Part shown: positions 1-9,868 of the stretch, piece by piece
How the letters are laid out: every line of letters begins with the position of its first letter
Position numbering within the stretch: the first letter of the stretch is position 1
DNA from: Schlesneria sphaerica
GTDB taxonomy: Bacteria; Planctomycetota; Planctomycetia; Planctomycetales; Planctomycetaceae
Length of the DNA: 64,000 nt
Reading direction: 5' to 3'
NCBI RefSeq assembly: GCF_044336245.1
Contig: NZ_CP172346.1
Coordinates: 6,882,001-6,946,000 of the forward strand
Notes under the pieces: generated by a model
What the model saw: the letters and a program-made list of their open reading frames with translations, nothing else
What the model was told of the DNA's origin: nothing
Databases searched by the model: none
Translations under genes and position numbers: made by a program

Positions 1-914
1 CGCCAGTCGGCCGTGATCAGCAGGTCAAAACCCGGATTCAGTTCTTTCACCTGGCACGAGCACGCTCCCGCCAGAAAAGCGGCTGAGCTGCGAATCGTAT
101 CGGACGCAATTCCCGCTCCCACCAAAGGAAGAAGCGCTCGACACCGTCCGAACACCGGGAAAACCATCGGTTCGTTGAGCGTCGCGAGGTCCGGTTCGCA
201 ACTTTGCAGCAGAGCAATGAAATCCTGCTCGGCAGGATCGTCTCGTCGAATGCGGATGAGCGAAAACTCGACTCGCACCGGCGGACCGTCCTGAATGATG
301 TCCTCTGGCGAATCTGTCAGCTCGGGAAGCGTCAGAGTCCGAGTCAATTCGGCGAGCTCCTGTTCGAGCGTTGCCGCCGCGACATCGTCCTGTGCCGGGT
401 CGCCACTGTCGATCAGCACCCAGACGGCCGTCTGACCATCAGCAAGCTTTTGGAGCAGGCTCTGCCGGACGGATGAATCCAGGAGCGTTGCGAGGGTCGA
501 AGCATGGAGGTTGCCGATCCAGATGGGCTGATCCATCTCGAGGTAGGCGGGAAGCTGAACGACAAGACTCGTTTCGTCCGTCCCTGCGGGAGCCCCAGGA
601 TTCAGTCTGGAGGCAGCGTCCAGCAGTCGCTTTTCATCCAGGTTTGACGAGTCATCCAGATCAACGGTGCGGATGGACAGATTGACGCGTCGCCCTTCGA
701 ACTGACTTTGCAGGAATGCCAACTGGCTCTGATCTTCGGTCGACAGAGGACCGCGATGAAAGACAACTCCCCGATAGGCGTCGGGAGCCCAGTGTTCCAG
801 GGCATAACGGAAGACGGGGACGTTACAGGCCCAAGCAAGGGACCATGGTGCGGTGACTGCCAGCAGGAAGCACAAAGCGACTCGCGGAACGAGTAATCCG
901 GGTGAGGTTTTCAT
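1..914 (-). CDS. Secreted hypothetical protein, C-terminus cut by window edge
   Basis: Reading the minus strand from the ATG at 912-914 gives an open frame of 304 codons that runs off the window without a stop. The protein opens with MKTSPGLLVPR and a hydrophobic stretch ending in SLAWACNVPVF, so it is probably exported; a Cys sits right after the likely cleavage point, but the lipobox is poor. Further on there are alternating acidic helices and, near residue 283, a CSC motif. I cannot assign a function. From memory, proteins beginning CNVPVFRYALE occur in planctomycetes; that is recollection, not a search result. It starts 77 bp after the PQQ propeller gene on the same strand, so the two are probably cotranscribed. 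Confidence 0.7.
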   Translation of the reverse strand, partial: MKTSPGLLVPRVALCFLLAVTAPWSLAWACNVPVFRYALEHWAPDAYRGVVFHRGPLSTEDQSQLAFLQSQFEGRRVNLSIRTVDLDDSSNLDEKRLLDAASRLNPGAPAGTDETSLVVQLPAYLEMDQPIWIGNLHASTLATLLDSSVRQSLLQKLADGQTAVWVLIDSGDPAQDDVAAATLEQELAELTRTLTLPELTDSPEDIIQDGPPVRVEFSLIRIRRDDPAEQDFIALLQSCEPDLATLNEPMVFPVFGRCRALLPLVGAGIASDTIRSSAAFLAGACSCQVKELNPGFDLLITADW

Positions 915-991
915 TGGACGCGTATCCGTTTCGATCACGATTTTCTCAGACTGCGGGATGGTCACCGCCCCATTCGGTCAGGAACTTGCGT

Positions 992-3900
992 TCATTGTTC
1001 CAGCCGGTGGAGTTCGATACCCGAGACCAGGGGTCGTCCGTGTTGGGAAATGAACATCAACTCGAGCCAGTCGCCTAGCAGGACGCGATCGAATGTCTTG
1101 ACGATGCTCTTCGGGGCGGTTCCTCCCAGCTGGATGTTGTCGATTCGCCCCTGTCCCGGAATCTCAACATCGAACTGACGGAATTCCTTCGGTGCACTTT
1201 CCGGGACGCCGAAGTGCAGCCGAACCCGGTAGGGGTCGAGTCGTGCCGCAGCATCATCGACGGGAGCGACCTCATCGGCATCGACAACTAGTCGAGCGGC
1301 CCCCGTGGCGTCGCGACTGCGAACCGTTGCCACCGTCCGCTGTCCCTGACCCCTGATCACGAAGACGATCGAATTCCCGGGCTGCCAGCTCTCTTGACTG
1401 ATGACCTCGCGAATGAGAGGCGTGAGGTCAGGGCTCTGTTGAGCGGACCCTGCGGTACTCAGTTTCCAGGCCTCCGGGCTCCAGCGAATTTCGGATGAGG
1501 TGAGTCTCCGCGCGGAGAGGTTATTCTTCTCAGCCGTGAACCGGGCCGCGTGACCCGCTGCCTCAGCACGAATGACGAATTCGGCCGGCTCTTCAACGGC
1601 GGCGCGCGAACTGAATTGAATGTGCGCTGATCGAATTGCCGAGTCACGTGCGAGCCGGATGCCATTGAAACGGAATCCGACGAGTTGCGGTTCCGCTGTG
1701 GTTCCCGCGAGTTCTGCTGTGCCGCTGTCAAGATCGACGGCACCACTCGTTATCGATTCGCGGGCGTCGTCGTCGGCGTGCTCAACAGGGATTCCTGTCT
1801 GCAGCTTGTGAAGCGGCTGGGCCTTCAGGCTGAGGCGAAGTGACTGCATCCCTTCCACGCCTGACGACGCGACCCAGGGAATGGTGGCGGACGACTTGGT
1901 ACTGGGGTGATCCTGAAAGAACCTCGATTCTCCATCGACTTCGAGACTCAGGTTGGGGGAATCTCCTGCAACGGGAGGATACTCCAACCAGTCAAGTCCG
2001 TGCTGGTCGCGTCGGTCGCCCGGGGCTCCCAGGTTAATTCCCAGTTGCTGTACCCGGCCAGCCTGCGGATCGAGCACCAGCAGATTGTTGACAGACCACA
2101 TATCGATATCGGGCATGTGGACAAGCGCCAGCGAAGTCTGATTCTGATAACTGCAACTGCACGTTCTCGTGTAGTCTGGCGCGTTGAGAACTCCGTCAGC
2201 CACAATCAGGTTGGCCGTACATCCCGAGCGGAATCCACCGAAATTTCCGGTGCCTGCTTCATTCAAAAGGTCATAAAATGCAGCGGAGCCCGACCGGAAC
2301 GTGAGCATGTTTTCGCTGGCGATAATGGAGTTACAGCCGTAAGCCCGTTTGACGCTCCAGGGGCGAAGCTCACCCGTAAGCGGGCTTTTGTTCATTTTCT
2401 GTGAGCCATCCGCCAGATAGTAAGCACCGGCAGAATCGGTGTAGGAGACGGCATTGGTGATGATCAAATCATTGTGCAGGACACAGGGACCGGAATACTT
2501 GAGCCCCTCTTTTTTCCAGACAGTTTCGCCTGTGCGGCCCTGGTAGACGGCCATCCCCTGCCCCACTTCGGCAGTCAGTCGGTCGCTTCCCGCCGCCCCT
2601 GCCTGCAGCAGCAGGTCCCGTTTCTCGGAATAACCCAGCCACGTCCCGAAGACTTCTTTTCCGGGCAGTGTCCACGCTTCCTGACCGGTCTTTGCATCGA
2701 AGGCGACGATTCGGTACGTGTCCGGATTGGACTTCCCGCGTCGCTTCAGAAACTCTTCGACGGGTTTGGGATTCTTGTCGAGAGCGAAAACCAATCCGTT
2801 TCCAGCCACGATGCCGTTGTGCCAGAAGCTATGTGCAGCGTCAATTTTCCAGAGCTGTTCGCCTGAATGGCGGTCGAATCCGACGAGTGACATACTTGCC
2901 GCGCGGTCGAGACTTTTCGCTCCAAACACCGCGCGCTTGGGGTCCGCCTTGTCAGGTTCGAGCTCATGTCGCTTCTGGTATTGGGCGAAGCCAACGCCCC
3001 CAATCAGCACGTCTTCGTAGACGCCGATGAAGCCCCACTCGTGGGGCTGGTTCGGATCCTGCTGAGGGAGCGTGATCGTGGTCAGATCTTCACCCGTGGC
3101 GGGATCGAGGACATGGCAGGTGACCCCCTCGACGATGTAGATCCTGTCTGCGGTCACGACAAAATTCGTTCCCCGCGCATTGGCACCCGGAATATGAATC
3201 TGGTTGTACGACGGATCGAGCGGTGTCTCTTGGTACGTTTCGTCGAAGTAGACATCCTTTGTCCCAAGATTCTCGAAGTTGCGGTGCCAGAGTTTGCGGC
3301 CGGTGTAAACATCGCGGGCAGAGAGCGAATTGATTCCCTCAATGAACAAACGGCCGCCGACCACTTGTTCGGTCGGGCCGTGTCCATGACGCGGAAGCAC
3401 GTCTTCGTGATTGGATCCGCCAAACCAGAGCACGCCGAGGGGCAACTTGACTCGCTGGTCAGAGGATTTATTCGTGTTCCCGATATCGCCATTCTGATGT
3501 GTCCATGTTCCTGACCCGGGAAGTGCCCCGACTCGCCGAACCACGATGCCATGTTCGGCCCTTTCGATCTCGGCCGACTCCAGCTCCAATGCCGCAACGT
3601 GCTGGATAAGTTGTTCCCGGTCAGCCGCAGGGACGAGCATGTACATTACCCCGCCATAAGGGCGTATTGAATCGTAGAGCCGCGCGAGCAATTCTGGAGT
3701 TGAGCAGAGTGCAGGAGTCAATTCGGCACCGACAAAAAGCATGTTGGCCAGGTACGGTGGAGAGAGAAACTCGGCAGGAGTGGAACGTCGAACCGTCACC
3801 CGACCAAGAATCCCTGCTTTATCGAAGTGCCGACGCAGCCGGTCGACTCGGTCCTGCTCTGGATCAATCACCGACAATTCAACGAACGGCGACTCACTGG

Positions 3901-5371
3901 CGACAGCGGTGACGAGCGCTTCGTCAGCGGCACCCAGCCACAACGAATAGCCTTCCGCCGCCCCGGCGTTCAAGACGCTCTTTGTCGTTCCCGCAGCCTC
4001 GTCTGAGACCTCCAACGTGGTGAAGGTTTCTTCCTGGACCGCTTCAGTGGGAGTAGAGGTGTTTCCGAACGCGTAGAGGTGTCCTTCGAGGGTGACAGCG
4101 ATCAGCGTTTCATTTGCCGCAACCAGTCGAACCACGCTTCCGGGAACGGAGGTTGTCCACGCGATCATTGCCTCGGTTCCGGTTTGCGGCAGCTGGATGG
4201 CAGTCAATTCTGTGCGGACTTCGGCGCCCGGATGTTCTGACGGCTTGCCGGCCGCATAGAGACGATCGCCGGCGAGAATCAGATCCCCGCGACCGTCTGC
4301 CGCAATCTGCCAGAGAGACTCTTTGCTGCGACTGTCAAACGCGCGGATAAGGGGCGCGGTGTCTTTCTCGAGCACCGCATAAATGCGATCACCGGCGAGC
4401 ACCGGTTCATCCGGCAGGAAGGCCGTCTTGACGCCGGTCTGCAACGAGAATTCGCGTGTCCCCTTCAATCGAGTGTGTACGAACCATGACTCTTCGTTCG
4501 CAGCCACGAAAGAACCACCGGTCCCCTTGCCTCCCGCTGCCAGTTCAAAATACAGAAACTTCCCCGTGTGACGATTAAAGGCGGCGGGGACAGAACGGCC
4601 CCCGGGAATCAGCAGCACATCCTGCGTCGCGACGAGCGACCCCTGCGGTGCGACACCGGCGAACGAAGGGGCTCCATGTGGCTGAAGGATATACTGTGCA
4701 CCCGATTCATCATTGACCCATTCGACTTCACCGGTTTCCGCATCCAGTGAGTAGATAAACGTTCCCATGAACGGCCAGATACTGGCGGCGAAGTAGAGAT
4801 GCCCGTCTCGCAAGACCGGGCCACCCCGCATGGGCCACATCGAGATCAGACGCTGGTTGCCCAGAATCTGTCGACCATTGGGTCCCCCCCGAAATCGCCA
4901 ATGCAAGGAACCATCCTCGGCATTGACGCAATACATGTGACCGTCGTCACTGGCGAAATAGACACGGTTGTTCCAGGCGACTGGCGCGAGGCGAATGGGG
5001 CCGTCTGCGTAGAAGGTCCATGATTCTGCTCCCGTTTTGAGGTCGTATGCGACGACTTTGTCTCGATCGTTGAACGCCAGAAACAGACGACCCCCCATGA
5101 CAATCGGTTCAAAAAAACGATCGAACGTCATGAGGTCCAGGTTGAGAGGATCATCCCACGTCTGCTTGCGGGGAGAAAATTTTCGCGACCAGATCTGCTT
5201 GAGTCCGTCGGGCAGCGACTCGGGAGCCGCCGCACTGCGCGTTGAGTCATACCGCCACATCGGCCAGTCCGCAGCCTCGACCGTCATTCCTGAAAGCAGC
5301 AGACAAACACAGGCCAAGAGGGAACGGCCGCAGTTCAAAAACCGATTCATCGTCTGGTGGCTCCTGGCCAT
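992..5371 (-). CDS. Giant secreted PQQ-like beta-propeller protein with embedded Rossmann/methyltransferase-like segment
   Basis: The 1459-residue product has a signal peptide (hydrophobic SLLACVCLLLSGMTVEAA) followed by DWPMWRYD, a usual opening of PQQ-propeller (BamB-like) proteins. The first propeller spans about residues 35-440, with repeats such as VAYDLKTGAESW and YSLDAETGEVEW. Residues about 455-640 look like a SAM-methyltransferase fold (GYSLWLGAADEAL then VIDPEQDRVDRLRRHF), but the glycine-rich loop is degraded. A second propeller follows at about 650-1110 (DVYTGRKLW, GFDRHSGEQLW). The last 300 residues resemble a beta-sandwich carbohydrate-binding type domain and then a malectin-like one (YRVRLHFGVPES ... 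SGIELHRLEQ). It probably works in the periplasm or cell envelope; substrate unknown. The second Met (start 5350) is a better start because it puts MNRFLNCGRSLL right at the signal peptide. Confidence 0.85.
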   Translation of the reverse strand: MARSHQTMNRFLNCGRSLLACVCLLLSGMTVEAADWPMWRYDSTRSAAAPESLPDGLKQIWSRKFSPRKQTWDDPLNLDLMTFDRFFEPIVMGGRLFLAFNDRDKVVAYDLKTGAESWTFYADGPIRLAPVAWNNRVYFASDDGHMYCVNAEDGSLHWRFRGGPNGRQILGNQRLISMWPMRGGPVLRDGHLYFAASIWPFMGTFIYSLDAETGEVEWVNDESGAQYILQPHGAPSFAGVAPQGSLVATQDVLLIPGGRSVPAAFNRHTGKFLYFELAAGGKGTGGSFVAANEESWFVHTRLKGTREFSLQTGVKTAFLPDEPVLAGDRIYAVLEKDTAPLIRAFDSRSKESLWQIAADGRGDLILAGDRLYAAGKPSEHPGAEVRTELTAIQLPQTGTEAMIAWTTSVPGSVVRLVAANETLIAVTLEGHLYAFGNTSTPTEAVQEETFTTLEVSDEAAGTTKSVLNAGAAEGYSLWLGAADEALVTAVASESPFVELSVIDPEQDRVDRLRRHFDKAGILGRVTVRRSTPAEFLSPPYLANMLFVGAELTPALCSTPELLARLYDSIRPYGGVMYMLVPAADREQLIQHVAALELESAEIERAEHGIVVRRVGALPGSGTWTHQNGDIGNTNKSSDQRVKLPLGVLWFGGSNHEDVLPRHGHGPTEQVVGGRLFIEGINSLSARDVYTGRKLWHRNFENLGTKDVYFDETYQETPLDPSYNQIHIPGANARGTNFVVTADRIYIVEGVTCHVLDPATGEDLTTITLPQQDPNQPHEWGFIGVYEDVLIGGVGFAQYQKRHELEPDKADPKRAVFGAKSLDRAASMSLVGFDRHSGEQLWKIDAAHSFWHNGIVAGNGLVFALDKNPKPVEEFLKRRGKSNPDTYRIVAFDAKTGQEAWTLPGKEVFGTWLGYSEKRDLLLQAGAAGSDRLTAEVGQGMAVYQGRTGETVWKKEGLKYSGPCVLHNDLIITNAVSYTDSAGAYYLADGSQKMNKSPLTGELRPWSVKRAYGCNSIIASENMLTFRSGSAAFYDLLNEAGTGNFGGFRSGCTANLIVADGVLNAPDYTRTCSCSYQNQTSLALVHMPDIDMWSVNNLLVLDPQAGRVQQLGINLGAPGDRRDQHGLDWLEYPPVAGDSPNLSLEVDGESRFFQDHPSTKSSATIPWVASSGVEGMQSLRLSLKAQPLHKLQTGIPVEHADDDARESITSGAVDLDSGTAELAGTTAEPQLVGFRFNGIRLARDSAIRSAHIQFSSRAAVEEPAEFVIRAEAAGHAARFTAEKNNLSARRLTSSEIRWSPEAWKLSTAGSAQQSPDLTPLIREVISQESWQPGNSIVFVIRGQGQRTVATVRSRDATGAARLVVDADEVAPVDDAAARLDPYRVRLHFGVPESAPKEFRQFDVEIPGQGRIDNIQLGGTAPKSIVKTFDRVLLGDWLELMFISQHGRPLVSGIELHRLEQ

Positions 5372-5605
5372 GGCAAGTTCGAGAACCTCTCGAACAATCC
5401 TATCCGTTCAAAAGGCAACTTCATTCCGTACAACTTTACCGTCACACAATTTTTTGAATACGCTGACGCGATGAAGAAGTGACGAATGACTGCTCAAAAA
5501 TTCATGAAGCTTTCACCTGGGCAGATTCCTCGACGGGGGCGAGTCTGTCTGAGACATTCGTGCTGTCAACCTTGATTACGGTATCGCAGAAGAGATGAGG
5601 CATCC

Positions 5606-7342
5606 ATGTCACTCCGTTCCTCCTGGTTCCTGACGAGAAGTCTGCTGCTGTCGACGTGCATTCTGGCAGCAGCATCGATCTCCGCACAGCCACAGCAGAC
5701 GCAATCTTCCGCAACCGCCGATCATCCCGATTCATTACCGGGGCGGCCTTATGCGGCCGTGGGTGCCAATTTTTACCCCGGATTTGATGGCTACGCACGA
5801 GCCGTGACAACCTCGTCACCCGAAGCGCAGCGCTGGTTCAATCAGGGAATTCAGCTTCTCTATGGGTACAATCATGACGAAGCGATTCGCTCGTTTGAAA
5901 AAGCGACCGAGATCGATCCGTCCTGTGCCATGGGCTGGTGGGGTTCCGCCTATGCCCGGGGGCTGCACATCAACAATCCCGTGATGGGGGAAGAACAAAG
6001 CAGGCTGGCGTATGAGGCGGCCCAAAAGGGGCTGCTCGCCCTGGACGACGAGACCCCTGGTGAGGTGGCTCTGGTTCGTGCGGTGGCTCAGCGGTACGCC
6101 TGGCCCGTTCCCGAGGATCGTACGCCACTTGATCAGGCGTACGCTGATGCCATGGAACGGGCCTGGCATCAGTTTGCTGACGATCCCGACATCGGTGTGC
6201 TCTTTGCCGAAGCGCTGATGAATCTTCAGCCGTGGGACCTCTGGACGACAAAAGCCGCTCCGAAAGGTCGGGCACTGGAAATTGTGGGCATCCTCGAACG
6301 AGCACTGGCGAAGATGCCCCACCACCCCGGTGCCAATCACCTTTATATCCATGCCATTGAAGCTTCACCCTGGCCTGAACGCGGGACCGCCGCGGCCGAT
6401 CGTCTGCTGCATCTGGTCCCCGGATCGGGGCATCTGGTCCACATGCCTTCGCATATCTACATCCGTACGGGCCGCTACGCCGACGCCGTCGAATCCAATG
6501 AACGAGCCATCCAGGCGGATGAAGTTTACTTCCGGCTCGCACCCCCACCCGATTTCTACAGTGCCTACTTCCTGCACAACATTCATTTTCTTTCCTATGC
6601 CGCCATGATGGAGGGGCGGTATCAGATTGCGATCGACGCGGCACGCAAAATTGAGAAGCAGGTCCCGCATGAGTTCCTGAAAAAATACGTCACCCGTGTC
6701 GACGGACTGATGCCGACCGCCCTGCACGTACTGATTCGGTTCGGAAAATGGAACGAAATCCTTGACGAACCCGAGCCCCAGGAATGGCGACTCTTCAGTC
6801 GGGCCGAGCGGCATTACGCCCGCAGCCTCGCCCTGACAGCGCTGGGAAGGCTGAACGAATCACGCGAAGAGCTGCGGTTGTTCGATGTCGTGGCCGAACA
6901 GATCAATGATGAATGGCTCGTCGGCAACAACCCGGCAAAGGACGTCCTCGTCATTGCCCGCAAGATGGCGGAAGGCGAACTGGCGTTTCGCGAAGGAAGG
7001 CGAGATGAGGCATTTGCCCTGTTAAGAGACGCGGTCGCGCTGGAAGAAGAATTGCGGTACGACGAACCTCCCGGTTGGATGCAGCCTGTGCGGCACGCGC
7101 TGGGAGCACTGTTGCTGGCCGATAATCGGCCCGCCGAAGCGGAACACGTATATCAGGCCGATCTCCTGCGGCATCCTGAAAACGCCTGGTCGTTGCTGGG
7201 CCTGCAGCAGTCACTCGGACGGCAGGGCCGAACCGAACTTGCTGATGCCCTGGGGGAACGGGTGAAGCGAGCGTGGGGGCGGGCCGACGTCAAACCGGTT
7301 GCCAGTTGCTACTGCCATCCGGATGCCCTGCTTCAACAGTAG
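5606..7342 (+). CDS. Secreted TPR-repeat protein
   Basis: This 578-residue protein has an N-terminal signal peptide (SLLLSTCILAAASISAQ) and then tetratricopeptide-type helices. The clearest repeat is near residues 75-110 (WFNQGIQLLYGYNHDEAIRSFEKATEIDPSCAMGWW, shown here only as its position and the key W, G, Y, A, F, A and P residues). Later repeats lie at about 275-300 (GRYADAVESNERAIQ) and 500-545. It ends in a short Cys/His-containing tail (CYCHPD). TPR proteins are protein-protein scaffolds; nothing here indicates an enzymatic domain or a partner. It stands alone, 234 bp from the divergent PQQ gene and 186 bp before the sigma factor gene. The assigned ATG lies directly before the signal peptide. 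Confidence 0.8.
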   Translation: MSLRSSWFLTRSLLLSTCILAAASISAQPQQTQSSATADHPDSLPGRPYAAVGANFYPGFDGYARAVTTSSPEAQRWFNQGIQLLYGYNHDEAIRSFEKATEIDPSCAMGWWGSAYARGLHINNPVMGEEQSRLAYEAAQKGLLALDDETPGEVALVRAVAQRYAWPVPEDRTPLDQAYADAMERAWHQFADDPDIGVLFAEALMNLQPWDLWTTKAAPKGRALEIVGILERALAKMPHHPGANHLYIHAIEASPWPERGTAAADRLLHLVPGSGHLVHMPSHIYIRTGRYADAVESNERAIQADEVYFRLAPPPDFYSAYFLHNIHFLSYAAMMEGRYQIAIDAARKIEKQVPHEFLKKYVTRVDGLMPTALHVLIRFGKWNEILDEPEPQEWRLFSRAERHYARSLALTALGRLNESREELRLFDVVAEQINDEWLVGNNPAKDVLVIARKMAEGELAFREGRRDEAFALLRDAVALEEELRYDEPPGWMQPVRHALGALLLADNRPAEAEHVYQADLLRHPENAWSLLGLQQSLGRQGRTELADALGERVKRAWGRADVKPVASCYCHPDALLQQ

Positions 7343-7528
7343 ATCGGGCAGAGCCGCTTCTGCCGTGCCGAATTGTCATTTCTACTTGTCGCGTTGCGTC
7401 GAGGTTCGTGCATTTCCAAAAACGAGACCTCGCTGATTTCGAGTGCATAAAGCCTGCCCGAGTGGTTCCTTTGATTGCAGAGATCGTTTGTCCGAGACAG
7501 CCGTAAATTTTGCAGTTGAAGAGAAAGC

Positions 7529-9793
7529 ATGATTGACGAACCCTCTGTACCGAGCGATTGCAATACCGACATCAGCGACCATTTATTGCTGAACCGATAC
7601 ACCCGCTCCGGTTCTCCTGAACCCTTCCTCCACCTGATGCGTCGCCATATGGGGCTGGTTTACGGGACGTGTCTGCGAATCACCGCGAACGTTCACGACG
7701 CTGAGGACATCTCACAAGAGTGTTTCTTTGACCTGGCCCGTCAAGCGGCGGAAATACGAACGTCCGTCGTGGGGTGGCTGCATCAGGCCGCCACGAATCG
7801 CGCACTGAACCGACTTCGCAGCGACAAACGGCGTCAGCACCATGAATACTCCAGCTGTCTGCAAAAAACGAGTCCCTCAGAAAGCACGGACTCGACACCG
7901 ACGGAGGCATCGTGGAGCGAACTCTCCCCGGTCGTCGATGAAGTGCTGAGTAAGCTGCCAGAACAACTTCGTTCACCAATCCTGATGCACTATTTGGAAG
8001 GATCGACTCAAGGCGAAATCGCGAACCTGCTGGGGGTGAATCAATCAACGATTTCTCGGCGACTGAATATCGGGATCGAACGCCTGAGAGATGAGCTTCG
8101 ACGGATGGGAATCGTCGTACCCACGGCGACGCTGCTGTCCTGGCTTTGCGCTTCAACCGATGTCGCGGCATCGCCTGCCTTGACCGCATCGATTTCCAAA
8201 ATCGGCCTGATGGGGGTCGGGACATCGACGATTTCGGCGACCGGTGGATGGTCAGTGCTCTCATCGCTCTATTCGATCATGAAAGCGACCATCGCGTTAC
8301 TGTTTCTTCCGGTTGTGGCAGGTGTCTACTGGGGCGAGCTCGCCTTTTTGATTGTCTTGGCGCTTTGGTGCGCCTACCTTGGCTGGCGTCGGCCAGAATG
8401 GGTTCGCATTCTCTGTTTCACTCGACAAGATCCCAATATCTACGAGTGGCCATTCTTTCCATTCTCAAGCTGGAATTGGGCATCACCGCCGCCCGAATGG
8501 CGGATTTGGATGACATATCACTTTGTCATTGGAATAGAACTGCTTGGGCTGACAATGCTTCCCATCGGGATCCGATTGTGGATTCTGCCGATCGCGGGTG
8601 CATTGTGGCATCTCTTCATGGCGATACGGATTTGGTGGCAAGTTCGCCAATGTCGACAGGCACCGCCCGTCGAGTCGCAATTGCCGATCCCGCCCGTCGA
8701 TGGCGCGCTCTTGTTAACTTATACATTTGTCGGGCTGCTGCTGTTCGCAAAGCTCTGTTCGTCACCGTGGCTTTTCTCTCGAGCGGCCGACAGTACGGAC
8801 TGGTTCTGGATGTCCGTGGGATGTCTTATCACCTGGGTAACTCTCCTGATTGGGATCGCAGTTCTTGTGATCTGCCGTTACCAATCCTGGCTCAACCAAG
8901 GCGCTGTTGATCCTGTGGTGATACAGCGGATGAGAGAACTGGAACCGCCCCGTTGGGTTCTTTGCGCCATGTTGGGAATTCCCTTGCTGGCGGCCTTATC
9001 AGTCACGTTTGTCGTGCTGATGCTCGACGTGACGCCTGTGGTGGTTCCGTTCGGTGACAACGTCGTGAGCGTAATTCGACGGACGATGTTCTTCGCCAAT
9101 CTGTTCGCACTGGACTTGATTGCTTTAGGGGTACTGCCCCTCGCCTATCTTCGGCACCGAATTCCGAAAATCCTCTGGGGGGTGGCAGCGGGATCGATGG
9201 GATTGATCGGAATGCTGCACATGGGACTCTTCTCAAAAACGGTATTCTCTGTTCCTGAGATCAGGGCTCAGGTCTATTATCACAAGCCTCCCCGGCTGGA
9301 GTTTTCCAAGTCGGAATTTGCACTTTGGGCTCCACCCAATCTGCTCGAGAATGATTCGTTGAAACCAGAGAACCCCTACTTAGGTTCGAACCTGACACTC
9401 GAAGTCAGGCATGCTGTTCCCTCCACGATTTCCATCGAATTCGGCAGTCATCAAGTCCGGCTTCAGTCGCCAGTCTTGGACCGCCATAGACTGGCTGAAA
9501 CCACTGCCCTTGTGATGATCGTACCTCATGATTTTCGGAGCGGAGTTCCTTCTCAACTGCAGGTGACGTTCATCCTTGTCGGTGCGAACAGGTCCCAGCA
9601 AATGAAGCAGTTTCTCTTGCCGCTACCGAAGGACATGACCGCAATCGAGTGGAATGAGCAGTTTCGGTTTTGCGATTTCCGCGAGGAAAGCGCTCACCCG
9701 ATTTCCGCAGCCGTACAACTCGGCACCATCCAGGGCGAGCCACTCATCGTCAACGTTCTGGCCGACAGTCCGCTTACTCAGCCAGCTCCCTGA
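7529..9793 (+). CDS. ECF sigma factor fused to a C-terminal multi-pass membrane domain
   Basis: Residues about 33-100 form a sigma-70 region 2 (MGLVYGTCLRIT, DAEDISQECFFDLAR, VVGWLHQAATNRALNRLRS). Residues about 136-190 form region 4 with a helix-turn-helix (LPEQLRSPILMHYLEG then GEIANLLGVNQSTISRRLN). Residues from about 245 to 555 then hold several hydrophobic segments, for example ATIALLFLPVVAGVYWGELA, and the last 190 residues are soluble. ECF factors are normally about 200 residues, so this 754-residue protein carries its own membrane anchor. By analogy with other planctomycete ECF proteins with C-terminal extensions, the extension may sense an envelope signal and hold or release the sigma domain. 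No separate anti-sigma gene is adjacent. The ATG follows a purine-rich GAAGAGAAAG. Confidence 0.88.
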   Translation: MIDEPSVPSDCNTDISDHLLLNRYTRSGSPEPFLHLMRRHMGLVYGTCLRITANVHDAEDISQECFFDLARQAAEIRTSVVGWLHQAATNRALNRLRSDKRRQHHEYSSCLQKTSPSESTDSTPTEASWSELSPVVDEVLSKLPEQLRSPILMHYLEGSTQGEIANLLGVNQSTISRRLNIGIERLRDELRRMGIVVPTATLLSWLCASTDVAASPALTASISKIGLMGVGTSTISATGGWSVLSSLYSIMKATIALLFLPVVAGVYWGELAFLIVLALWCAYLGWRRPEWVRILCFTRQDPNIYEWPFFPFSSWNWASPPPEWRIWMTYHFVIGIELLGLTMLPIGIRLWILPIAGALWHLFMAIRIWWQVRQCRQAPPVESQLPIPPVDGALLLTYTFVGLLLFAKLCSSPWLFSRAADSTDWFWMSVGCLITWVTLLIGIAVLVICRYQSWLNQGAVDPVVIQRMRELEPPRWVLCAMLGIPLLAALSVTFVVLMLDVTPVVVPFGDNVVSVIRRTMFFANLFALDLIALGVLPLAYLRHRIPKILWGVAAGSMGLIGMLHMGLFSKTVFSVPEIRAQVYYHKPPRLEFSKSEFALWAPPNLLENDSLKPENPYLGSNLTLEVRHAVPSTISIEFGSHQVRLQSPVLDRHRLAETTALVMIVPHDFRSGVPSQLQVTFILVGANRSQQMKQFLLPLPKDMTAIEWNEQFRFCDFREESAHPISAAVQLGTIQGEPLIVNVLADSPLTQPAP

Positions 9794-9868
9794 TTCTACC
9801 ATCGATTCCAAGACCGCCGGACCGGCCTATCGAGCAGTATTAGAGCTCTGCCCAGCATCGCCGATGCC

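Noticed and set aside
7346..7367. GGCAGA/TCTGCC hairpin after the TPR gene as a terminator
   Set aside because: The stem is only six pairs and no T-run follows.
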